A DNA stretch of 64,000 bases from positions 1 through 64,000 of the forward strand of contig NZ_AJLR01000111.1 of NCBI RefSeq assembly GCF_000307855.1, given 5' to 3'. A model generated the notes under the pieces. That model had not been told where the DNA came from. It worked only from the letters and a program-made list of their open reading frames with translations, and made no database searches. Both the position numbers and the translations under genes were made by a program. Source of the DNA: Schinkia azotoformans LMG 9581 (GTDB taxonomy: Bacteria; Bacillota; Bacilli; Bacillales; Bacillaceae_J). Each line of letters opens with the position of its first letter. The stretch's first letter is position 1. Shown piece by piece: positions 49,186-59,675 of the stretch.

Positions 49186-50064
49186 TTTTTGAATAGCGCT
49201 TTGTTCTTTACCGATAAAATAATATGGATAGCTTCCCAACACTCTTACTGAACAGTTAAGTGCTTCAAGCTCAGCCACAACTCCAGGTATTAGTACCTCA
49301 TCCATCTTCATTTCAACATCGACAAGAAAGAAATAGTTTCCAAGACCTGTTTTCATTGGTCTTGATTCGATTTTTGATAAGTTTAATTTTCGCCAAGCAA
49401 ACGCTGATAACACCTGATGCAAAGCACCCGCATAATCTGACGGTAAAGTAACCATTAATGTCGTACGGTCACCACCATAATATCGATGTTCGGTACTAAG
49501 ATCTACCGCGTTTTTATGTAGGATCACAAATCGAGTGTGGTTATTATCATAATCATGGATATCTTTTTTGATAATTTCCAAGCCATATTCCTTTGCCGCT
49601 AATTCATTACCAATCGCTGCAATGCATTCTTCTGGATGCTCATGAACATACTCCGCTGCAGCCCCTGTTGATTTTACATATTGAAGGTCCACAGTAGGCA
49701 TTTTTGTATGTAAAAACTTATGACATTGAGCAATCGCATGTGAATGAGAAAGAACAGACGTCACACTTTCCCACATTTCTTTGTTTTGTGGATGCACCAT
49801 AAGATGTTGGCGAATCGGAACCACAATTTCACCCACAATCGGCAGGTTTTGTTCATGAATTAAATAATCAATCGTGATATTGACAGATCCTTCAATTGCA
49901 TTTTCAAGTGGTACAACTGCAAATTCCACATCCCCTTTTGTGACAGCATCGATACTTGCTGGAATGGTTTCATATGGAATTTTTTCTTCAGTAGGAAATA
50001 ATTCATTTACAGCAATTTTTGTAAAAGTCCCCTTTGGACCAAGATAGCCAACTTTTGTAGACAC
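49183..50064 (-). CDS. pheA: Prephenate dehydratase
   Basis: 293 residues. Makes phenylpyruvate from prephenate in phenylalanine synthesis. It has KVGYLGPKGTFTKIAV at the N terminus, VVPLENAIEGSVNITIDYLI near 65 and NHTRFVIL near 167. The C-terminal ACT domain (ALHQVLSAFAWRKLNLSKIESRPMK) binds phenylalanine for feedback inhibition. GTG 50064 lies nine bases after GGGAG; the upstream ATG lacks a ribosome site. It follows pheB by 31 bases. Confidence 0.95.
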   Translation of the reverse strand: MSTKVGYLGPKGTFTKIAVNELFPTEEKIPYETIPASIDAVTKGDVEFAVVPLENAIEGSVNITIDYLIHEQNLPIVGEIVVPIRQHLMVHPQNKEMWESVTSVLSHSHAIAQCHKFLHTKMPTVDLQYVKSTGAAAEYVHEHPEECIAAIGNELAAKEYGLEIIKKDIHDYDNNHTRFVILHKNAVDLSTEHRYYGGDRTTLMVTLPSDYAGALHQVLSAFAWRKLNLSKIESRPMKTGLGNYFFLVDVEMKMDEVLIPGVVAELEALNCSVRVLGSYPYYFIGKEQSAIQK

Positions 50065-50095
50065 GTCGTTTCTCTCCCTTATAAACTTAATGAAG

Positions 50096-50557
50096 TTAAG
50101 CACCAGAGCCTAGAATCTCAACCTTTTCCACAAATTCCAGCCCCTTTAAACTTTGAATTAAGACATTAATATCTTCCTTCATCCCAGAAGTATTTAAAGA
50201 TAGTGTAACATTTGCCTTCCCTTGAAGGGGAATATTTTGATTGATCGTTAATACATTACAACCAGCATCAGCAACCATTGCCAGCATTTGCGATAACGTA
50301 CCGGAGCGGTCTTCAAGGTGAAAAAAAAGTGTGATAATCCGTTCCTTCACAATCGTATGAAATGGAAAAATCCCGTCTCGATATTTATAAAAAGCACTTC
50401 GACTTAAGTCCACCATTTGGACAGCATCCGCAACGGAATCAGCCTTTCCTCTTTCAATAAGGGCCTTTGCTTCTAGAGTTTTTTTCATAGCCTCAGGTAA
50501 AAAGTCTTCCCGAATTAAGTAATAGCTTTGTTCCATATTATCTTTATTAGTTTTCAC
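50096..50557 (-). CDS. pheB: ACT-domain protein PheB (UPF0735)
   Basis: 153 residues. N-terminal region [39 protein letters not shown] with a helical, DNA-binding-like segment ([17 protein letters not shown]), then a C-terminal ACT domain ([31 protein letters not shown]). It was earlier called a chorismate mutase, but this is doubtful; a regulatory role is more likely. GTG 50557 after GAGGGG is preferred; ATG 50536 would give 146 residues. R1 copy D starts 37 bases upstream. Confidence 0.9.
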   Translation of the reverse strand: MKTNKDNMEQSYYLIREDFLPEAMKKTLEAKALIERGKADSVADAVQMVDLSRSAFYKYRDGIFPFHTIVKERIITLFFHLEDRSGTLSQMLAMVADAGCNVLTINQNIPLQGKANVTLSLNTSGMKEDINVLIQSLKGLEFVEKVEILGSGA

Positions 50558-50593
50558 CCATAACCCCTCGACAATTATAGAAAAAGACTGCAT

Positions 50594-50776
50594 GATCAAA
50601 TACGCCTTGGCGTATTTGCGCCCAGCGGATATTATCGAGCTCCCATGCTCGAAAACTACCTTTAAAAATCTGAGGCATCCGCCGGAGGCGTTAACTTCAT
50701 TCAGCAGAGGTTAGTATCCCAACTGAATTAAAATACTAATTTGTATTCATTTCTCTACTTCCGCTGAATGAAGTTA
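50594..50776 (-). repeat. Dispersed multi-hairpin repeat, family R1, copy D (longest)
   Basis: CAAATACGCC/GGCGTATTTG palindrome, ATCGAGC/GCTCGA hairpin, CTACCTTTAAAAATCTGAGG and GCATCCGCCGGAGGC. An inverted repeat then has 14-bp arms TAACTTCATTCAGC (50692-50705) and GCTGAATGAAGTTA (50763-50776). It occupies almost all the obgE-pheB gap. Each module recurs in other copies. Confidence 0.88.
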
Positions 50777-50795
50777 CTAGCAGTCTTTTCCAAGA

Positions 50796-52091
<1,296 letters not shown>

Positions 52092-52102
52092 TCAATCTAA
52101 AG

Positions 52103-52642
52103 CTAAAACGAAATTTGAGTTACTACTACCATTTCTTCATTATGTACTTCATACTCTAAAACTTGAATCAAAGCACCATTCTTTCGTTCTTCCAGATAGT
52201 TTGAAATTATACTTTTATCTTCTATTATTCCTCTAAAATCGAAAATGAAACGAACTTCCTGATCGGATAATTGGATTGAAAGAATTAGATGATTTTCTGC
52301 AAATGGTTTAATAACCTTGTTCAATTTATTTAAAAACGCAAAGCACCATGCTGTTATATCATAATCATGATTGGATAGGTTTCGCTCATCACCTAAAACC
52401 TCGAACTCAAGAAAAAAATGTTGCTCTTCCCAATTGAACAACATTAATAATGCTGCCAGTTGAGGTGCTTTTAAATTTGTTAGTTTGGATTCATTTTTTG
52501 TATCCATAATAATTCCTTCTATAATTTCATTAACACGATCCAATCGTTCTAAAGCGAGATTACCTTTGATTAGTTGTAGCTTATTTAACCAATCATGACG
52601 TGAATGCCTCAAAATTTCAACTGCATTCCATTCTTTTCCCAT
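52103..52642 (-). CDS. spo0B: Sporulation initiation phosphotransferase Spo0B
   Basis: 179 residues. Passes phosphate from Spo0F to Spo0A in the sporulation phosphorelay. The N-terminal helical hairpin has HSRHDWLNKLQLIKGNL with the phospho-accepting His 16 (matching His 30 in B. subtilis). The C-terminal domain resembles a kinase ATPase domain without ATP-binding motifs. It is placed between rpmA and obgE in the usual order. Confidence 0.95.
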   Translation of the reverse strand: MGKEWNAVEILRHSRHDWLNKLQLIKGNLALERLDRVNEIIEGIIMDTKNESKLTNLKAPQLAALLMLFNWEEQHFFLEFEVLGDERNLSNHDYDITAWCFAFLNKLNKVIKPFAENHLILSIQLSDQEVRFIFDFRGIIEDKSIISNYLEERKNGALIQVLEYEVHNEEMVVVTQISF

Positions 52643-52751
52643 ATTTTTACCCCTATAAGTTTTGATGTATGAATTATACCAAATATTTCACTTAATGGAT
52701 AACCTGTTTATAAATATTCTCTACTTTATCTTATAGGGGCTTCCAATAATT

Positions 52752-52788
52752 CAAAAGGCTCCAACCAATATCTGGTTAGAGCCTTTTC
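52752..52788 (-). terminator. Terminator between rpmA and spo0B
   Basis: Minus-strand stem AAAAGGCTCTAACCA/TGGTTGGAGCCTTTT (one G-U) with a short loop and a weak T run. Confidence 0.8.
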
Positions 52789-52811
52789 TTCTCGGGTAAG
52801 ATATAACTGAA

Positions 52812-53096
52812 TTATTGAGCTACTGGGTATACACTTACTTGCTTCTTATCACGACCAACACGCTCGTAACGTACTACACCAGCTGTTTTAGCAAACAATG
52901 TGTCGTCACCACCACGACCCACGTTATTTCCTGGGTAGATTTTTGTACCACGTTGACGGTAAAGGATTTCTCCACCGTTAACAAATTGGCCATCAGCACG
53001 CTTAGCGCCTAGACGCTTAGAGATAGAGTCACGACCGTTCTTAGTACTACCTACCCCTTTTTTAGATGCGAAAAACTGAAGATCTAGTCTTAACAT
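52812..53096 (-). CDS. rpmA: 50S ribosomal protein L27
   Basis: 94 residues. Starts [24 protein letters not shown]. The segment MLRLDLQFF is the Firmicutes-type N-terminal extension that the protease Prp removes so that the mature tail can reach the peptidyl transferase centre. ATG 53096 is after GGAGGTGA. Together with prp and rplU it forms the rplU-prp-rpmA operon. Confidence 0.97.
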   Translation of the reverse strand: MLRLDLQFFASKKGVGSTKNGRDSISKRLGAKRADGQFVNGGEILYRQRGTKIYPGNNVGRGGDDTLFAKTAGVVRYERVGRDKKQVSVYPVAQ

Positions 53097-53105
53097 CAGT
53101 TTCAC

Positions 53106-53229
53106 CTCCTATTACGGCTAACTATGACCGTCGAATTTCGTTGTTGTCTCGCCACTCCGTTCCTCACGTATATAATACGTTCCGGTACTCGTGACTTCGA
53201 CGCCTAGAACTTCTCGGTCCTAGTTACCC
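53106..53229 (-). other. Structured 124-base spacer between prp and rpmA
   Basis: Minus strand: CGTATTATATACG is a near-palindrome, CGTGAGGAACGGAGTGG follows, and GGCGTCGAAGTCACG at the 5' side can partly pair with GACAACAACGAAATTCGACGGTC near the 3' side. No reading frame. A folded leader for rpmA or a repeat fragment are both possible. Confidence 0.4.
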
Positions 53230-53565
53230 TTAGTAATTGTCATTAATTTGAATGTATTTGCCGTAATCATTTTCAATCGTTTGTAGAGATACGAGCATCC
53301 CTTCAAGTAATAATTGTACTTTCTCGTTGGTGTCTTGATCAAGATGATCAGGAACAACACAGCGGAGAAAGCCTCCTTTTTTACCTTGTTCAATTCCAAG
53401 TTTCGTCTGACATAAACCATAAACCGCATTGACAGTTCCAAATGAAACAGCTGATACGGCTGCACACACTAAATCATGTCCATGTGGACCGGATTCAGCA
53501 TGTCCGCTTATTTCAAACGAATGTATTGAATGGTCTGCACGCCTCGTAATGATAACTTTAATCAT
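53230..53565 (-). CDS. prp: Ribosomal-processing cysteine protease Prp
   Basis: 111 residues. Cuts the N-terminal extension of L27. The catalytic pair His 22 (SGHAESG) and Cys 34 (DLVCAAVSAVSFGTVNAV) is visible. It sits between rplU and rpmA, exactly as in B. subtilis (YsxB). The ATG lies 13 bases after the rplU stop codon. The presence of MLRLDLQFF in the neighbouring L27 supports its activity. Confidence 0.95.
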   Translation of the reverse strand: MIKVIITRRADHSIHSFEISGHAESGPHGHDLVCAAVSAVSFGTVNAVYGLCQTKLGIEQGKKGGFLRCVVPDHLDQDTNEKVQLLLEGMLVSLQTIENDYGKYIQINDNY

Positions 53566-53577
53566 TCATTCAACCTA

Positions 53578-53886
53578 TTAACCGTTAATTTTTTCGATAA
53601 TAACTTTAGTGTAAGGTTGACGATGACCTTGCTTACGCTTGTAGTTTTTCTTAGACTTATACTTGAAAACGATAATTTTCTTAGCGCGACCTTGTTTTTC
53701 AACTTTACCTGTTACAGTAGCACCTTCTACAGTTGGGCTTCCAACTTTTACGTTTTCGCCACCTACCATTAACACTTTGTCAAAAGTTACAGTCTCACCA
53801 GCTTCAACGTTAAGCTTTTCGATGTAGATTGCTTGTCCTTCTTCAACTTTAACTTGTTTACCGCCTGTTTCGATAATTGCGTACAT
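53578..53886 (-). CDS. rplU: 50S ribosomal protein L21
   Basis: 102 residues. [18 protein letters not shown] at the N terminus and the C-terminal basic segment [26 protein letters not shown] bind 23S rRNA. ATG 53886 follows AGGAGG; the longer reading starts at a GTG inside the spacer. First gene of the operon, preceded by the L21 leader. Confidence 0.97.
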   Translation of the reverse strand: MYAIIETGGKQVKVEEGQAIYIEKLNVEAGETVTFDKVLMVGGENVKVGSPTVEGATVTGKVEKQGRAKKIIVFKYKSKKNYKRKQGHRQPYTKVIIEKING

Positions 53887-53992
53887 TCTCTGCACCTCCT
53901 CTTATACTAAGACTCGCCATCCCAGGTACCATTCAAATGGTTTTAAAACCTGTTCTGTGCGGTTGTAGCCGTGGTGCGCTACATTAAACACA
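53887..53992 (-). promoter_or_regulatory. L21 leader (autoregulatory mRNA structure)
   Basis: About 100 nt directly upstream of rplU, containing GTAGCGCACCACGGCTACA, AACAGGTTTTAAAACC and GGTACCTGGGATGGCGAG on the minus strand. These resemble the Firmicutes L21 leader. L21 or a partner protein is thought to bind it to control the operon. Confidence 0.75.
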
Positions 53993-53998
53993 ATGAAA

Positions 53999-54028
53999 AT
54001 CATAACATATTTAATTAAAAATTGTCAA
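53999..54028 (-). promoter_or_regulatory. Sigma-A promoter of rplU operon
   Basis: Minus strand: -35 TTGACA at 54023-54028, an 18-base spacer, -10 TATGAT at 53999-54004, just before the L21 leader. Confidence 0.8.
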
Positions 54029-54034
54029 TTACAA

Positions 54035-55525
54035 TTAGTGTGTCTTTTTCTTAGAAATTCTAGACTTGATCTCGCTTTCGGTACCAAAATTCCTGACTTC
54101 AAAATTATTGATTAGTTGGTCAGTGCTTGTCAGCAAAATTTTATAGCCTAAAGTCTCTTCAAGCTGCCTCAGCTTTACATTCGCATTTGCTTTGAATAGC
54201 TCCAGTACTGGCGTGGGGACTTCAACCCAAACGGCTTCGTGATCCATCCCTTTGTATTCCCAAAGCGCTCTTTCTAATTGGCGGGTTACCTGCTCTGGGG
54301 AATAGACTCTGCCTACATTGTGACAGGTTGGACAGGTCGTTGTTAATTTTTCAAGCAATGATTTTTGTTCTTTCTTTCGGGTCATTTCCAGGAGACCTAA
54401 CTGGGTGAAGCCGTATACCTTTGTATAATTGCGGTCTGTCCTTAATGCGGCGTTAAGCTTATTTTTAATGTATTCCCGATCTTTTTGGGATTCCATATTG
54501 ATAAAATCAATGATGATTATTCCACCGATATTACGGAGTCGAAGCTGTCGGGCAATTTCGAGGGCCGCAAGTTCATTGGATTTTAAGATTGTTTCTTTCA
54601 CATTATGTTTTCCCGTAAACTTCCCTGAATTAACGTCAACAACAGTTAAAGCCTCTGTCTGTTCAATCATTAAACTCGCACCATTTTCAAGTTCTACATA
54701 AGGATTTAGAGTTTTTGGAATTTCTTGTTCAATACCAAAATAAGAAAATAAATCTTCCTTATTGATGAAGTGTTTAATTTCGGTGATAGTGTCATCATAA
54801 ATAGAAAGTCTTTCTTTAAGCTTCCGAAAAACGATACCATCATCAACAATAATTTCGGTGGGTTCATCACCAATTAAATCTTGGACAATGAATTCTATGA
54901 GATCAGTATTTTTATAAAGAAGAGACGGAGTCTTTTTCCCGGCTTGCTCTTTATCGATTTCGCTCCAGTTTTCTTTCAAATACTCAATTTCTTTTTTTAC
55001 AACTTCTGTTGTTTTGTTAGTACAGACAGTTCGAAAAATTAACCCCTCATTCTTATCGCAAATAGCTTGGCCAAAACGACGCCAAACCTCTCTTTCATCT
55101 TCATTGATTTTTTTCGATATGGCAATTTGTGTATCGTTGGGCATATAAACTACATATCGGCCAGAAAGCTCAAGTAATGTTTTCAATCTGGGACCCTTTT
55201 CTCCAAAAGCGGCCTTTGTCACTTGAACAATAACTTCCTGCCCTTCATGAAGCAAATTGGAAATAGACACTTTACGCTTTTCGTTGAGGTCTAAAGACTT
55301 ATAATTTGCAAGCTGATCAATTTGCAGAAATCCATTACGTTCAAGCCCAATATTAACAAATGCAGCTTGCATCCCCGGAACGACCTTTTCAACCCGCCCT
55401 TTATAAATATTACCTACAATTGACTCGCCTTCGGACGATTCATAAAACAGCTCTACTAATTTATCATGCTCCAAAACGGCAACCCGCTTTTCAGAAGTTC
55501 GACAGTTCAAAATAATTTTTTTCAA
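54035..55525 (-). CDS. rng: Ribonuclease E/G family protein Rng
   Basis: 496 residues. An endoribonuclease of the RNase E/G family. The S1 RNA-binding domain is near residues 37-125 (IVGNIYKGRVEKVVPGMQAAFVNIGLERNGFLQ), the catalytic DNase I-like region holds VVDVNSGKFTGK near 305 and IIIIDFINM near 350, and the zinc link is CPTCHNVG near 405. Shorter than E. coli RNase E, similar to RNase G. TTG start. B. subtilis lacks this gene but many other Bacillaceae have it. Placed between spoIVFB and rplU. Confidence 0.93.
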   Translation of the reverse strand: MKKIILNCRTSEKRVAVLEHDKLVELFYESSEGESIVGNIYKGRVEKVVPGMQAAFVNIGLERNGFLQIDQLANYKSLDLNEKRKVSISNLLHEGQEVIVQVTKAAFGEKGPRLKTLLELSGRYVVYMPNDTQIAISKKINEDEREVWRRFGQAICDKNEGLIFRTVCTNKTTEVVKKEIEYLKENWSEIDKEQAGKKTPSLLYKNTDLIEFIVQDLIGDEPTEIIVDDGIVFRKLKERLSIYDDTITEIKHFINKEDLFSYFGIEQEIPKTLNPYVELENGASLMIEQTEALTVVDVNSGKFTGKHNVKETILKSNELAALEIARQLRLRNIGGIIIIDFINMESQKDREYIKNKLNAALRTDRNYTKVYGFTQLGLLEMTRKKEQKSLLEKLTTTCPTCHNVGRVYSPEQVTRQLERALWEYKGMDHEAVWVEVPTPVLELFKANANVKLRQLEETLGYKILLTSTDQLINNFEVRNFGTESEIKSRISKKKTH

Positions 55526-55568
55526 AAGAATCTTTCCTTTGCTTAGGAGGTATATTTTAGTTCATTGT

Positions 55569-55596
55569 ACTATAAACCGGGGAGTAGGGGGAACAA
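55569..55596 (-). promoter_or_regulatory. Probable promoter of rng
   Basis: Minus strand: TTGTTC at 55591-55596, 16-base spacer, TATAGT at 55569-55574, about 45 bases before the rng start. Confidence 0.45.
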
Positions 55597-55748
55597 TGGT
55601 AGCGATCGATGAGTAGCTGTTCTCCAGTTATCCTTTTAAAATGCGGACAATGGTTGTGGGACCGCTGCTTGCTCTGGCCTCATAATTTCTATCCCTTAAT
55701 ATTTGGTTGCACCAACATAAACAGGGCACAGTTCCCCGTGCCCCACTC

Positions 55749-56621
55749 CTATCCAAATATCTCCCTCATCGTGCCATTCGTTCTTTTTTCAGTAAAATAC
55801 GCGTGAAGAAGCTCATTCTCATCAAATGTGAGTTGCTCGCGATCATTCCTTTTTATAATAATTTGATGCTTACATCCTCGACAGAACTGAGCAAAAACAT
55901 CTACTAAGTGGTCCGTTTCATTTACGACGATTGGTCGCAAATCTTTGATCTCCCGGCTTCTCCCATAATATCGTTCCAATAAAAAGCGAATATGCGCAAA
56001 CTTTCTTTGTTTCCACTCAATATAATGAGCGAAAATAACGAACGCAACTACAATCCACAAATTCAAATGAAATGGATAGATAACTAGTGTAGTTAAAATT
56101 AACAAGCATACAATACCAATCGAAATCATCAATGAATAGCGATGGGCTAAGCTGAACGGGAACTTAAGTGACATCCCGAGGAATACAAGCTTCCCACCAT
56201 CCAATGGCCAAATCGGTAAAAGATTAAAGATTAAAATCATCAGATTATGCTTCAAAAATAAGTCATATGTATTTTGATCAATCCACCCGATAAAAAAAAG
56301 AATATAGGCAAGCGCCATCATCCAAAGGTGCTGCAGCGGCCCACTTATAATAACGAGCAGCTCCTCTTTTAAAGGACGATTGCCATGCTCATCCATTTCA
56401 GCAACGCCACCGAATGGCAATAGTTCAATTTTTTTTATCCGCCAGCGAAAATGATTGGCGGTAATCGCATGGCCCATTTCATGTACGAACACAATCGTAA
56501 ATAGCATGATGATTTCTAAAAATCGTCCAGTTAGTACCCCAATACCTACAACAAGCCAGAACAAGGGATGAATTGAAATTTTACTGAAAATTTCTGTCAC
56601 TCTAGACAATGGCCTCACCAA
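55749..56621 (-). CDS. spoIVFB: Pro-sigma-K processing metalloprotease SpoIVFB
   Basis: 290-residue site-2-type intramembrane protease that cleaves pro-sigma-K in the mother cell. HEMGH at 47-51 provides the zinc histidines and catalytic Glu, and the LPIWPLDGGK segment near 140 supplies the aspartate ligand. Six membrane helices are followed by a C-terminal CBS-like domain. It lies directly after spoIVFA, its inhibitor. Start is uncertain: TTG 56621, or the following GTG; ribosome signal weak, translation probably coupled. Confidence 0.93.
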   Translation of the reverse strand: MVRPLSRVTEIFSKISIHPLFWLVVGIGVLTGRFLEIIMLFTIVFVHEMGHAITANHFRWRIKKIELLPFGGVAEMDEHGNRPLKEELLVIISGPLQHLWMMALAYILFFIGWIDQNTYDLFLKHNLMILIFNLLPIWPLDGGKLVFLGMSLKFPFSLAHRYSLMISIGIVCLLILTTLVIYPFHLNLWIVVAFVIFAHYIEWKQRKFAHIRFLLERYYGRSREIKDLRPIVVNETDHLVDVFAQFCRGCKHQIIIKRNDREQLTFDENELLHAYFTEKRTNGTMREIFG

Positions 56622-56623
56622 CC

Positions 56624-57427
56624 TTAGTCAAAGTTGATCACCTGAATGGGGTCAATAAAAGAGTCACCCTCTTTAATTGCAAAATAAAAAGTTCCGGCTT
56701 GCCCATCCTCAGTATTGGTAACTTGACCTAATTGGGTACGACTTTTCACGAAATCATATAGTTTAACATTGATTGAATTCAAATTTCCATACCATGTTTC
56801 ACTGCCATCGGAATGCTGAATAACAACTGTCTTGCCAATCTCTTCTTTGACGCTGACATCAATGATAATGCCATCATCAATGGCCTCAACGAAGGAATCA
56901 CGACCTGTTTCAACCATAATCCCCTGACGGTCTTTTGAAAATGGCTCAAGCACACGGCCGGCCGCTGGCACTGCATAGACATGCTGAACATCTTCATTCT
57001 GATCAATTTGATTAGGTATCTGCTCCTTATTCGTTTCCGGCAATAGGGCAACCGGCTTACCAAATTGATTTTCATACCAATCCATTACAGCAGCAAATTG
57101 AAATTCCTTTTCCATCGTCTTACTGACGAAAGTACGTGCCTTTTCCCAGCGTGGAGACGGGTCCTTAAACAAAATCCCTACTATTAAAAATAAGCATACT
57201 GCTAATAAAACTTGTAAAATAATAAACTCAGTCCGAAAGACCGGATGTTTCGAGTTTGAGCCTGGCTCATAATCATAAAACGGAGTTTCCCCGTACCGTT
57301 CTTCATCTTTAGGTAGCGGATAGGCAGTTCTCCTCGATCCTGTTGGCGCTCCACCAATTGAACTACGCGCCTTTTTCCGTTTTGCTATTCTCCTTTTTAC
57401 ATCATCGACTTGATTTCTCACCTTCAT
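56624..57427 (-). CDS. spoIVFA: SpoIVFA, regulator of SpoIVFB
   Basis: About 267 residues. A basic N-terminal part (MKVRNQVDDVKRRIAKRKKARS), one membrane helix (LQVLLAVCLFLIVGILF near 75-90) and an extracytoplasmic LytM/M23-like domain (GRVLEPFSKDRQGIMVETGRDSFVEAIDDG, then VVIQHSDGSETWYGNLN). It anchors BofA and SpoIVFB and is cleaved by SpoIVB. ATG 57427 is my choice: GGGGG is just upstream, and the ATG before is too close to it. Confidence 0.9.
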   Translation of the reverse strand: MKVRNQVDDVKRRIAKRKKARSSIGGAPTGSRRTAYPLPKDEERYGETPFYDYEPGSNSKHPVFRTEFIILQVLLAVCLFLIVGILFKDPSPRWEKARTFVSKTMEKEFQFAAVMDWYENQFGKPVALLPETNKEQIPNQIDQNEDVQHVYAVPAAGRVLEPFSKDRQGIMVETGRDSFVEAIDDGIIIDVSVKEEIGKTVVIQHSDGSETWYGNLNSINVKLYDFVKSRTQLGQVTNTEDGQAGTFYFAIKEGDSFIDPIQVINFD

Positions 57428-57594
57428 CATTCCCCCGCTCAAGTATTGAAAAGGACCAATTGCCCTCGTTTTGAACAAGCATAACTATTAGTAATATCTA
57501 TGACTTGTCCTCGGTGGATATGACTTTGAAAATAAGAATAAAAAAGAGCTTAGGACTCAAATATCCCAAACTCAAGCTTGTACTAATTCAAATT

Positions 57595-58392
57595 TTACTT
57601 CATTCCAAAAAACTTTTTCATTTTCGAAAACATGCCGCCCTTATCATCATCCAAAGAAAGGAGTGGCACAGATTCACCTAATATGCGCCTAGCCATATTT
57701 CGATAGGCGATCGATGCTTTACTTGTAGGGTCCAATGCAATGGGTTCACCATTATTGGATGCTTTAATAACAGTATCGTCATCTCCTACAATTCCTAATA
57801 GATCGATAGCTAAAATTGCCACAATCTCATCGACATCAAGCATATCACCATTTTTCATCATATGAGTGCGAATGCGGTTTACTATTAGTTTTGGAGGTTC
57901 AACCTCCTCTTGTTCCAACAGTCCGATAATTCTATCGGCGTCACGAACAGAAGAAACTTCTGGAGTCGTTACAACAATGGCCTTGTCTGCTCCGGCAACA
58001 GCATTTTTAAAACCCTGTTCAATCCCGGCCGGGCAATCTATTAAAATATAATCAAAATCCTGCTTCAATTCGCCAACAAGATTTTTCATTTGTTCAGGAA
58101 AAACTGCAGACTTATCCTTCGTCTGTGCAGCCGGAAGCAAATACAAGCATTCGAAACGCTTGTCCTTAATTAAAGCCTGCTGAAGCTTACACCGTTCCTC
58201 CACAACATCAACTAAATCATAAATAATACGATTTTCCAATCCCATAACAACATCCAGATTGCGCAGCCCGATATCCGTATCAACTAAACAAACCTTTTTA
58301 CCTGTTAAAGCTAGTGCCGTTCCTAGATTAGCACTTGTAGTTGTCTTTCCAACGCCGCCTTTTCCTGATGTAATAACGATAGCCTCTCCCAT
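57595..58392 (-). CDS. minD: Septum site-determining ATPase MinD
   Basis: 265-residue deviant-Walker ATPase that recruits MinC to the membrane near the poles. The motif is SGKGGVGKTT at about 8-17, followed by LVDTDIGLRNLDVVMG and DCPAGIEQGF. The C-terminal helix MFSKMKKFFGMK is the membrane-targeting sequence. The ATG touches the minC stop codon. In B. subtilis it works with MinC, MinJ and DivIVA. Confidence 0.98.
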   Translation of the reverse strand: MGEAIVITSGKGGVGKTTTSANLGTALALTGKKVCLVDTDIGLRNLDVVMGLENRIIYDLVDVVEERCKLQQALIKDKRFECLYLLPAAQTKDKSAVFPEQMKNLVGELKQDFDYILIDCPAGIEQGFKNAVAGADKAIVVTTPEVSSVRDADRIIGLLEQEEVEPPKLIVNRIRTHMMKNGDMLDVDEIVAILAIDLLGIVGDDDTVIKASNNGEPIALDPTSKASIAYRNMARRILGESVPLLSLDDDKGGMFSKMKKFFGMK

Positions 58393-59082
58393 TTACATCA
58401 TCCCCCTTTCAAGCCTCGTTAAATTTGGTCTTAGATGTGGTAAAACCTGAACTCGGTCGATCACGATTTGATTTACATTTTGATCAATAAAAGCACATTC
58501 CATTTCACGGCCTTCTTCTTCGTGGTCATCTGGTGCCCTATTCACTAAGTCGCTAATGCGTAGTTGCATTGGCTTCATCAATGATGCTGCGATCACGGCA
58601 TTACGATTGCCAAAGCATCCAGCATGAGCAATTCCCCGTAATGCACCCATAATAAAAATATTACCACCAGCCATGACAGTGCCACCAGGGTTTACGTCAC
58701 CTATTAACAGAAGATCCCCTTTAACTTGAAGCACCTGTCCGGAACGAATTATTTTCGAAACCGTTTCAACATCTGTTTGTTTTTTCCATTCAAGAGCTTC
58801 TGCTTTTGTCATAACATTTGATTCCAATGAATCGATGACTAATTTTTTCTTATTTCGAATAATCTCGCGAATTTGATCATGCATACTTCTAGTTAAATAT
58901 CTGTTGCCTGCTTTTATGTGAACGGAGGTTAAAGGACTACCCTCAGGTGGTTGATGATTAGAGGTTAATTTTTCATCAAGTTCCTTTAATATCTGTTCAA
59001 AAGAACATGAATCATCCAAATATAAAGTGAGACCACTTTTCGTTCCTTTAATCGTCACATTTTGTTGTTTTTGCCCGATCAT
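58393..59082 (-). CDS. minC: Septum site-determining protein MinC
   Basis: 229 residues. An N-terminal domain that inhibits FtsZ (about 1-100) and a C-terminal beta-helix dimer domain ([39 protein letters not shown], about 130-170) that binds MinD. Normal length. GAGGTGA stands before ATG. First gene of minCD, 57 bases after mreD. Confidence 0.97.
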   Translation of the reverse strand: MIGQKQQNVTIKGTKSGLTLYLDDSCSFEQILKELDEKLTSNHQPPEGSPLTSVHIKAGNRYLTRSMHDQIREIIRNKKKLVIDSLESNVMTKAEALEWKKQTDVETVSKIIRSGQVLQVKGDLLLIGDVNPGGTVMAGGNIFIMGALRGIAHAGCFGNRNAVIAASLMKPMQLRISDLVNRAPDDHEEEGREMECAFIDQNVNQIVIDRVQVLPHLRPNLTRLERGMM

Positions 59083-59139
59083 CTTCGTTCACCTCGATGA
59101 TTTGTAATTCGACGCAATCTGTATTTTTTCCTTTAAAAC

Positions 59140-59673
59140 CTATACCAACTTATCATTTTCTTTATTTGCCCATTTCTCTACCCTTAATAAAAACTTCTTC
59201 ATCGGGTAGTAGATCACAATTAGAAATACCCCGTTCAATACCAGTGTAGGAAATAATCGGTCGTAAAGGAATTGATTCCAATCAAGCTGAGCCACATTGA
59301 CAAGAAATAGAATCCCGAAAACGAATCCCTCTAATAGACTTATACCTACTAATACAACAAAAAATATTACTAAGAGATTTCTATGGAGCACTTTCATAGA
59401 TAAAGAAATTACATATACGATAAGTGGAAAAGAAAACATATAAACCCCGATAATATCTGTATATACTATATCAAATAATAAGCCGAAGATGATCGCAAAA
59501 AGCAGCGCTTTATTTCGATCATAAAAAAATGAAATAAGCATGATCATTACAATCATAAACCTTGGCACAAAAATGCGGTCAATCCCAAATCTTTCAGCAG
59601 GGAATAACTCTATGAAGATACTCTCAGATAAAAAAGCTAAAAATACAATAAACGCAAGAAGGAATCTTTTCAC
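59140..59673 (-). CDS. mreD: Rod-shape determining membrane protein MreD
   Basis: 177 residues with five or six membrane helices (FLLAFIVFLAFLSESIFIELF at the N terminus, LVIFFVVLVGISLLEGFVFGILFLV in the middle). Part of the elongasome with MreB, MreC, RodA and PBPs. GTG start after GGAGGAG. It follows mreC by two bases, suggesting coupling. Confidence 0.93.
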   Translation of the reverse strand: MKRFLLAFIVFLAFLSESIFIELFPAERFGIDRIFVPRFMIVMIMLISFFYDRNKALLFAIIFGLLFDIVYTDIIGVYMFSFPLIVYVISLSMKVLHRNLLVIFFVVLVGISLLEGFVFGILFLVNVAQLDWNQFLYDRLFPTLVLNGVFLIVIYYPMKKFLLRVEKWANKENDKLV

Positions 59674-59675
59674 AA

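Noticed and set aside
55526-55748. Small gene or terminator between rng and spoIVFB
   Set aside because: GGGCAC/GTGCCC can pair but no T run follows, and frames are short without ribosome sites. Only a weak rng promoter was kept.
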